Of a DNA stretch of 11,943 nucleotides, positions 7,504-11,943 are shown one piece after another. Within the stretch, counting starts at the first letter, position 1, and each line of letters opens with the position of its first letter. Origin of the DNA: Pseudomonadota bacterium (GTDB taxonomy: Bacteria; Desulfobacterota; Syntrophia; Syntrophales; JADFWA01); the NCBI GenBank assembly GCA_030596145.1, contig JAUVKS010000030.1:1-11943 (forward strand), in the 5' to 3' direction. Both the position numbers and the translations under genes were made by a program. The notes under the pieces are model-generated. The model saw nothing but the letters and a program-made list of their open reading frames with translations. It was not told where the DNA came from and did no database searches.

Positions 7504-7573
7504 CAGATCCCCGCTCCTGATAAAATTCATCGATGCCAAGGATATCCTTTCGGAGCGGTTTCGCCCTGGCGAT
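7504..7573 (+). pseudogene. Relic of a manA internal segment
   Basis: Ungapped alignment with the resident manA (5038-5107) gives 55 identical bases of 70. The frame is kept: the relic reads RSPLLIKFIDAKDILS where ManA has RFPLLIKFIDAQNTLS, and 14 of 23 residues agree over the whole piece. The zinc ligands Q103 and H105 of ManA are both replaced by Arg, so this could not be an active site. Similarity ends abruptly at both sides. The piece is too diverged to be a recent copy of the neighbour, so it is more likely the remains of a paralogue or of an acquired manA. Confidence 0.75.
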
Positions 7574-7627
7574 GTGCCTCGTAATTATGAAGATAAAGCT
7601 ATATTCCTTATTTCTGTTTTTTATATG

Positions 7628-7656
7628 TTGACAAAGGAGAGATGTTTTCGTATTTT
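7628..7656 (+). promoter_or_regulatory. Probable promoter of the AOR gene
   Basis: A perfect TTGACA (7628-7633) and TATTTT (7651-7656, four of six consensus bases) are separated by 17 bp. Transcription from about 7663 would give a leader of about 270 nt before the AOR start codon, which fits the run of hairpins seen there. Confidence 0.5.
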
Positions 7657-7768
7657 TAATAATCAAATACTATATCAGGTGTTGGGAAATTTGATTTTGA
7701 CCAGTCTCCTAATATTGGATTACAACCAGCCCATTTTGATAACACAGCAAATGCCACGTCTTCTATAA

Positions 7769-7819
7769 CGAGATGCTCCCACGCTTGCAAACGTCTCGAA
7801 ATCCATCAGAGATGGATTT
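7769..7819 (+). other. Two consecutive hairpins in the AOR leader
   Basis: CGAGA (7769-7773) pairs with TCTCG (7794-7798) around a near-palindrome centred on TTGCAA. Immediately after it, AAATCCATC (7799-7807) pairs perfectly with GATGGATTT (7811-7819) over a 3-nt loop. No U-run follows the second hairpin, so it is not a standard terminator. The two probably form part of the structured 5' leader. Confidence 0.5.
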
Positions 7820-7847
7820 ATAACATATTAATCCAAAAATATAACCC

Positions 7848-7927
7848 GAGGGGTGCCTAAGGAAAGGTTTTTTAAGGTGCGTCCCCTCACAACGCGACCT
7901 TTTTCAAAAGGTCTCCAAGAAAGGAGG
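7848..7927 (+). promoter_or_regulatory. Candidate cis-regulatory RNA leader of the AOR gene
   Basis: Several pairings compete here. GCGT (7879-7882) pairs with ACGC (7892-7895), extended by GGT (7876-7878) with ACC (7897-7899). GAGGGG (7848-7853) can pair with CCCCTC (7883-7888) inside that loop, which would form a pseudoknot. GACCTTTT (7896-7903) pairs with AAAAGGTC (7906-7913), using the same ACC and so excluding the extension. CTCC (7913-7916) can pair with GGAG (7923-7926) of the ribosome binding site. This arrangement would allow ligand- or protein-controlled translation. Known Moco/Tuco riboswitches precede AOR-type genes, but I could not match this sequence to their consensus. A new or divergent element, or ordinary hairpins, are the alternatives. 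Confidence 0.4.
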
Positions 7928-7934
7928 ATATGTT

Positions 7935-9671
7935 ATGGATAAAATTCTAAGAATTAACATGGGGTCCGAAGGGGGGCCGAAGGTAACGGAGGAAGCTCGG
8001 GGAGCATATGAAGGCATGGGAGGCAGGACGCTCACCTCTGCAATTGTTTCCGGGGAAGTTCCGCCGTTGTGCCACCCACTGGGAGAAGATAATAAACTGA
8101 TTATCGCTCCCGGATTGTTGAGCGGTACAATAGCGTCTACGTCGGGACGAATCTCTGTGGGGTGCAAGAGTCCGCTGACCGGTGGCATCAAAGAGGCCAA
8201 TTCGGGGGGACAGGCTTCTCAGGTGCTGGCCCGATTAGGCTATGGAGCCATAGTTTTGGAGGGGAAACCGAAAGATGATAACCTTTACAAAATATTCATC
8301 AACAATGACGGGGTTAAAATATCTCCCGATAACAGCCTCAAGATGCTGGGTAATTACGACCTGGTCGAAAAGATGAAGGAAGAGTATGGCGATAAAATCG
8401 CATGTATTTCCATCGGGCCTGCCGGCGAGATGAAGCTGTCCGCCGCTACGGTAGCTTTCACCGATATGGAGCTGAGACCCACACGTCACGCGGGAAGGGG
8501 TGGCGTTGGTGCTGTTATGGGTTCCAAGGGTGTGAAGGTCATCGTTCTCGATGACACCGGCATGAAAATGCGAGCCCCGAAAGATCCCGAAAAATTCAGA
8601 GAAGCTAATAAGATATTTACTGAGGGCCTCAAGAAACATCCGGTTACGGGTGAAGCCCTTCCTGCTTACGGAACAGGCGTTCTGACCAATGTGATCAACG
8701 AGGCAGGCGCATATCCAACCAATAACTTTAAGTGGGGTCGTTTTGACAACTGCTCCGCAATCAGCGGGGAAGCAGAAGCTGAAATTGAAGAATCTCGTGG
8801 TGGATTTACCACTCACGGCTGCCACCGTGGTTGCGTCATACAATGCTCGGGTATCTATATGGACAAAGATGGTCAGTACCTGACAAAACAACCGGAATAT
8901 GAAACGGTATGGGCCCATGGAGGAAATTGTGGAATAGACGATCTCGATGCGATTGCTATGATGGACCGACTGGATGATGATTACGGCTTGGATACCATTG
9001 AAATGGGGGCTACAATAGGTGTAGCAATGGAGGCTGGTGTGGCCGAGTTTGGAGATGCCGATGCGGCCATAAACCTGATACACGAAGTGGGCAAAGGAAC
9101 CCCACTTGGACGTATCCTTGGGAATGGGGCTGCTGTAACCGGCAAGGTGTTTGGTGTAGAAAGGGTTCCTGTGGTTAAGGGACAGGCGATGCCGGCCTAT
9201 GATCCCCGCGCTATACAGGGCATTGGCGTAACCTATGCCACCAGCACCATGGGAGCGGATCACACCGCAGGGTATGCCATAGCCACTAACATCTTGAAGG
9301 TAGGAGGCTACGTGGATCCTCTGAAACCGGAAGGTCAGATAGAACTTTCAAGAAACCTCCAGATTGCCACCGCTGCCATTGACTCCACAGGGATGTGCCT
9401 CTTTATCGCCTTTCCGGTCCTGGATCAGCCGGAGACCTTTCAGGCGCTTATAGATATGCTTAATGCGTTTTACGGGCTGAATATGACGGCTGATGACGTA
9501 ACGGAGCTGGGTAAAAAAGTACTCAAGATGGAGCGAGACTTCAATGCCGATGCCGGCTTCACAGCCAAGCACGACAGGCTGCCCGATTTCTTTATGAAGG
9601 AGGCGTTTCCGCCTCATAATGTCACGTTCCAGGTGAAGGATGAAGATCTGGACAGGGTCTTTGACTGGTAG
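7935..9671 (+). CDS. Aldehyde ferredoxin oxidoreductase family protein (W/Mo)
   Basis: A tungsto- or molybdopterin enzyme that oxidises aldehydes to acids with ferredoxin, or the reverse, in the cytoplasm of anaerobes. The 578 residues match the family in length and order. The N-terminal domain has LIIAPGLLSGT (55-65) and GRISVGCKSPLTGGIKEANS (71-90); RHAGRGGVGAVMGSKG follows near 183. The [4Fe-4S] ligands are C296, C300, C304 and C488. The two pterin-binding DxxGL-type motifs are D348-D353 (DDYGLD) and D483-C488 (DSTGMC). The cluster spacing is CX3CX3C, unlike the CX2CX3C of Pyrococcus furiosus AOR. A strong ribosome binding site (AAGGAGG, 7 nt before the ATG) and a long structured leader precede it; a palindromic terminator follows. 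The aldehyde substrate and the metal cannot be told from sequence. Confidence 0.93.
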   Translation: MDKILRINMGSEGGPKVTEEARGAYEGMGGRTLTSAIVSGEVPPLCHPLGEDNKLIIAPGLLSGTIASTSGRISVGCKSPLTGGIKEANSGGQASQVLARLGYGAIVLEGKPKDDNLYKIFINNDGVKISPDNSLKMLGNYDLVEKMKEEYGDKIACISIGPAGEMKLSAATVAFTDMELRPTRHAGRGGVGAVMGSKGVKVIVLDDTGMKMRAPKDPEKFREANKIFTEGLKKHPVTGEALPAYGTGVLTNVINEAGAYPTNNFKWGRFDNCSAISGEAEAEIEESRGGFTTHGCHRGCVIQCSGIYMDKDGQYLTKQPEYETVWAHGGNCGIDDLDAIAMMDRLDDDYGLDTIEMGATIGVAMEAGVAEFGDADAAINLIHEVGKGTPLGRILGNGAAVTGKVFGVERVPVVKGQAMPAYDPRAIQGIGVTYATSTMGADHTAGYAIATNILKVGGYVDPLKPEGQIELSRNLQIATAAIDSTGMCLFIAFPVLDQPETFQALIDMLNAFYGLNMTADDVTELGKKVLKMERDFNADAGFTAKHDRLPDFFMKEAFPPHNVTFQVKDEDLDRVFDW

Positions 9672-9698
9672 GTAATCCATTTTCGCTCTTTAATTGAA

Positions 9699-9730
9699 GG
9701 GGAGATCCAATTGGATCTCCCCGCTCTTCT
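9699..9730 (+). terminator. Palindromic terminator after the AOR gene
   Basis: GGGGAGATCC (9699-9708) and GGATCTCCCC (9713-9722) form a perfect 10-bp stem over an AATT loop; the 24 bases together are fully self-complementary. A pyrimidine-rich tail (GCTCTTCTTA) follows 28 bp after the AOR stop codon. It separates AOR from the next gene, at least partly. Confidence 0.8.
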
Positions 9731-9804
9731 TATATGGGCATAAATCTTTCTGTTCCCGAAACCGACCCTGAACTTTTTAAGATAAAACAGATAACGGTCT
9801 TTTA

Positions 9805-10443
9805 ATGAAATTCCTAAAAAAGTCAGACAGGATAGATTTTCCGGAAGGTCGAAACACTCCTTGCCTTTTATTAACCTTGAAGGCTGACATGATCCCAATT
9901 TTTTTTCAACTCCTCCAGAAGGGATTTATGGTAAAAACCAGAGTCGGCTGCAGCATTAAAATATTTCTCTTAGAACAACTCGGGTTGGACCCCGAATATC
10001 TTAAAAAAAGGGTTCAAACTGTCTTTCTGGATTCTGAGCCTGTTGACAATATCGACACAGCCATCATTAAAAATGGGTCTGTTCTGGCACTTTCTGCCGC
10101 TATGCCGGGACTGCTAGGAGCGGTATTGCGAAGGGGAAGCTACTACGCCTCAATGCGGAGTGAGATTAGCCACAAGGAAGAGATAGAATCCGTGCCACTT
10201 CAAGAGGGCTGGGTTGTTGTAAAACTATTCAACCTGCTCATCCGGGAACTGGGTCCAATTTTTCTCGAAAGGGGTATCTGGATCAAAAAAAATGATCTCC
10301 AGGGATTTTTCAAGAAACACTTGAATGGTCTTAAAGTGGGATTGGAGAGCATTAGAGTTGACGATGAAGAATATAACTTAGAAAAATTGTCAAAAATGGA
10401 ATGGACATCCGGGGAATTCTTTTTAAAAATCAGGGGCGTTTAA
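9805..10443 (+). CDS. Unrecognised 212-residue protein downstream of AOR
   Basis: I do not recognise a named family. The protein is basic and probably cytoplasmic, with no signal peptide or convincing membrane span. The middle part, roughly residues 69-104, reads RVQTVFLDSEPVDNID then KNGSVLALSAAMPGLLGA. This resembles the last strands of a MoaD/ThiS beta-grasp fold (strand, turn, xDGDxVAxxPPVxGG), but the chain continues past the glycines with VLRRGSYYASMRSEI instead of ending. The first 45 residues may be a separate element. No ribosome binding site precedes the ATG at 9805; an in-frame ATG at 9928 (MVKTRVGC) follows AGAAGGG and could be an alternative start. It sits 133 bp after AOR, beyond a terminator, and converges on a MoaD relic. 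A role in AOR cofactor or sulfur chemistry is only a guess. Confidence 0.7.
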   Translation: MKFLKKSDRIDFPEGRNTPCLLLTLKADMIPIFFQLLQKGFMVKTRVGCSIKIFLLEQLGLDPEYLKKRVQTVFLDSEPVDNIDTAIIKNGSVLALSAAMPGLLGAVLRRGSYYASMRSEISHKEEIESVPLQEGWVVVKLFNLLIRELGPIFLERGIWIKKNDLQGFFKKHLNGLKVGLESIRVDDEEYNLEKLSKMEWTSGEFFLKIRGV

Positions 10444-10453
10444 CCTTTCATAA

Positions 10454-10558
10454 CTAACCCCCTGCTACAGGAGGGAAAACACCAAGCCTGTCCCCATCAT
10501 TCATGATTTCATCTAACTCGGCATAATCCAGAGAATAATCAGGAAAAGAACGAATAGA
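10454..10558 (-). pseudogene. C-terminal relic of a MoaD-like sulfur carrier
   Basis: Read on the minus strand, the frame ends in NDGDRLGVFPPVAGG and a TAG stop. This is the characteristic tail of MoaD-type ubiquitin-fold sulfur carriers (E. coli MoaD ends TDGDEVAFFPPVTGG), whose terminal Gly-Gly is thiocarboxylated for molybdopterin synthesis. Only about 34 residues are open: a TGA lies upstream at 10559-10561, and the sequence beyond runs into the start of uvrB. MoaD needs about 80 residues, so the N-terminal half is missing. The only in-frame ATG would give a 16-residue peptide. It is therefore called a truncated gene. MoaD-like genes often neighbour AOR genes, so the relic may be what remains of an earlier AOR cluster. 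Confidence 0.75.
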
Positions 10559-10583
10559 TCAACAAACCGTCCACTATTTATAT

Positions 10584-11943
10584 ATGAACAGATTTAAGAT
10601 TATTACAGATTTTTGGCCAAAGGGGGACCAGCCGCAGGCAATAGCAAAGCTTGCGAATGGCATTGAAAAGGGACTTAAACACCAGGTGCTCCTGGGGGTT
10701 ACTGGTTCAGGCAAGACTTTCACCATAGCCAATGTTATTGAACAAGTTCAGAGGCCGTCCCTGGTTATTGCCCCCAATAAGACCTTGGCCGCCCAGCTCT
10801 ACAGTGAGTTCAAGACACTCTTTCCCGAAAATGCCGTGGAGTATTTTGTCAGCTATTACGATTATTACCAGCCTGAAGCATACATACCGAGAACAGATAC
10901 CTATATCGAAAAAGACTCATCCATCAACGACGATATAGATAAGATGCGCCATTCTACCACCCATTCCCTCCTGGAGAGAAATGACGTGATTATCGTGGCA
11001 AGTGTCTCCTGCATATACGGCCTCGGATCTCCGGAGGAATATCACGGGATGATGCTCCACATGGAGGAAGGAATGGAGATGGGACGGGATGATATGCTCG
11101 AAAGGCTTGTGGAAATCCAGTATGAACGCAACGATATCGATTTTCATCGCGGCACTTTCCGTGTCCGTGGTGATGTTGTCGAGATATTCCCCGCGTACGA
11201 GGAAGAAAAGGCCATAAAGGTGGAATTTTTCGGAGATTCAATTGAATCCATATCAGTAAGCGACCCTCTCCGTGGAAAGAAGATTGACCGCCTGAAAAAG
11301 ATCGCCATACATCCCAAAAGCCATTATGTGACCACCAGAGGAAACATAAAGAGGGCGATTTTAACGATAAGGGAAGAGTTGGAGGTCAGACTCAAAGAGC
11401 TGGAATCGCAGAACAAGCTTTTGGAGGCACAGAGGCTTGAGCAGCGGACGAGATTCGATATCGAGATGATGGAGGAGATGGGTTATTGTCAGGGAATAGA
11501 AAATTATTCACGTCACATTACCGGAAGAAAACCGGGAGAAACCCCACCCACACTGATGGAGTACTTCTCTAAAGATGCCCTTGTGATAATAGATGAGAGC
11601 CATGTGACTATCCCTCAGTTAATAGGTATGTACAGGGGAGACAGATCGAGGAAGGAAACTCTGGTCGAGTACGGTTTTCGACTCCCCTCCGCGCTGGATA
11701 ACCGCCCGCTGATGTTTGAGGAATTCGAGGCAGTTCCCTATCAGAAGCTATATATTTCAGCCACGCCAGCGAAATATGAACTGGAAAAAGCGGAAAGAAA
11801 GACCGTGGAACAGGTCATCAGGCCTACAGGGCTTATGGACCCGGAGGTCATTGTCATGCCCGTTGACCACCAGGTTGATGATCTTCTGGGTGAGATTAAC
11901 AAACGTGTGGAAAAAGGGGAACGTGTACTCGTCACCACACTGA
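10584..11943 (+). CDS. uvrB: UvrABC excision repair subunit B (3' truncated by window)
   Basis: UvrB is the damage-verifying helicase-like subunit that is loaded by UvrA and recruits UvrC. The reading frame is open from the ATG at 10584 to the window edge, giving 453 residues of about 670. The start MNRFKIITDFWPKGDQPQAI is typical. Then come Walker A GVTGSGKT (38-45), LAAQLYSEF, the beta-hairpin region YYDYYQPEAYIP (91-102) that clamps DNA, SVSCIYGLG, the UvrA-interacting domain (about 155-250), ENYSRH, DESH (337-340) of motif II, and YISATPAKYE. The last visible residues (RVLVTT) lead into the second helicase domain. No Shine-Dalgarno sequence is visible upstream of the ATG, and no better start exists. 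A relic of a second uvrB N-terminus lies at 6342-6383. Confidence 0.95.
   Translation, partial: MNRFKIITDFWPKGDQPQAIAKLANGIEKGLKHQVLLGVTGSGKTFTIANVIEQVQRPSLVIAPNKTLAAQLYSEFKTLFPENAVEYFVSYYDYYQPEAYIPRTDTYIEKDSSINDDIDKMRHSTTHSLLERNDVIIVASVSCIYGLGSPEEYHGMMLHMEEGMEMGRDDMLERLVEIQYERNDIDFHRGTFRVRGDVVEIFPAYEEEKAIKVEFFGDSIESISVSDPLRGKKIDRLKKIAIHPKSHYVTTRGNIKRAILTIREELEVRLKELESQNKLLEAQRLEQRTRFDIEMMEEMGYCQGIENYSRHITGRKPGETPPTLMEYFSKDALVIIDESHVTIPQLIGMYRGDRSRKETLVEYGFRLPSALDNRPLMFEEFEAVPYQKLYISATPAKYELEKAERKTVEQVIRPTGLMDPEVIVMPVDHQVDDLLGEINKRVEKGERVLVTTL

Larger units (their letters stand above)
7395..7934. other. 540-bp intergenic region between SLT gene and AOR gene
   Basis: No credible gene is seen here on either strand. 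It holds a manA relic (7504-7573), a good plus-strand promoter (7628-7656) and three hairpin-forming stretches leading into the AOR start, listed separately. The open frame at 7463-7768 starts before and runs through the manA relic. It has no ribosome binding site and loses all similarity after the relic. Confidence 0.7.

Noticed and set aside
7499..7512. GGGG-TCAGAT-CCCC, resembling GGGGTCAGATC sequences seen near REP-associated transposases
   Set aside because: Most of it is explained by the manA relic (CAGATTCCCGC in the intact gene), and no transposase or second copy is present in the window.
7463..7768. Open reading frame of 101 codons through the manA relic
   Set aside because: It has no ribosome binding site, similarity is limited to the 23 codons of the relic, and the rest is A/T-rich low-content sequence. 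It also overlaps the likely AOR promoter.
8235..9263. 342-codon minus-strand frame opposite the AOR gene
   Set aside because: The AOR frame carries all family motifs. The antisense frame has no recognisable domain and no ribosome binding site, so it is taken as a codon-usage shadow.
9734..9805. 23-codon mini-ORF as a real gene
   Set aside because: It is too short, has no ribosome binding site and lies directly in the terminator tail. It is kept only as a finding.

Overview
The window looks like a piece of chromosome from an anaerobic bacterium, most likely a Desulfobacterota (former Deltaproteobacteria) or syntrophic-type lineage. This is an inference from gene content: a tungsten/molybdenum aldehyde ferredoxin oxidoreductase (AOR), a glutaconate-type CoA-transferase pair, a stand-alone CBS-pair protein and a small Cys-rich protein. 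No RNA gene, CRISPR array or prophage was seen.

Layout, left to right. (1) 1-1405: an almost complete insertion sequence with a DDE transposase on the minus strand. Its outermost base probably lies just outside the window. (2) 1425-3546: a minus-strand two-gene CoA-transferase operon with its own promoter at 3518-3546, good ribosome binding sites and a strong hairpin terminator. The IS sits about 20 bp behind that terminator. (3) 3707-5779: a plus-strand pair, mannose-1-phosphate guanylyltransferase then mannose-6-phosphate isomerase, 6 bp apart. Together they supply GDP-mannose for polysaccharide. (4) 5812-7394: a CBS-pair protein (minus), a small Cys-rich zinc-ribbon-like protein (plus) and a membrane-anchored SLT-type lytic transglycosylase (minus). 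(5) 7395-7934: a 540-bp non-coding stretch with a manA gene relic, a promoter and a long, hairpin-rich leader in front of the AOR gene. (6) 7935-9730: the AOR gene and a perfectly palindromic terminator. (7) 9805-10443: an unrecognised 212-residue protein whose middle resembles the end of a MoaD/ThiS beta-grasp fold. (8) 10454-10558: a minus-strand relic of a MoaD-like sulfur carrier ending in Gly-Gly. (9) 10584 to the window end: the first 453 codons of uvrB.

Two things stand out. First, three short orphan gene fragments lie in intergenic DNA: a uvrB N-terminus at 6342-6383, a manA piece at 7504-7573 and a MoaD C-terminus at 10454-10558. Full-length uvrB and manA are both present in this same window, so the locus seems to have been rearranged repeatedly. 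Second, the AOR gene has a leader of about 270 nt with mutually exclusive pairings close to the ribosome binding site. The protein and the relic downstream of AOR both point towards molybdopterin or sulfur-carrier biology. A cofactor-regulated AOR locus is therefore a reasonable hypothesis, but it is not proven by sequence alone.
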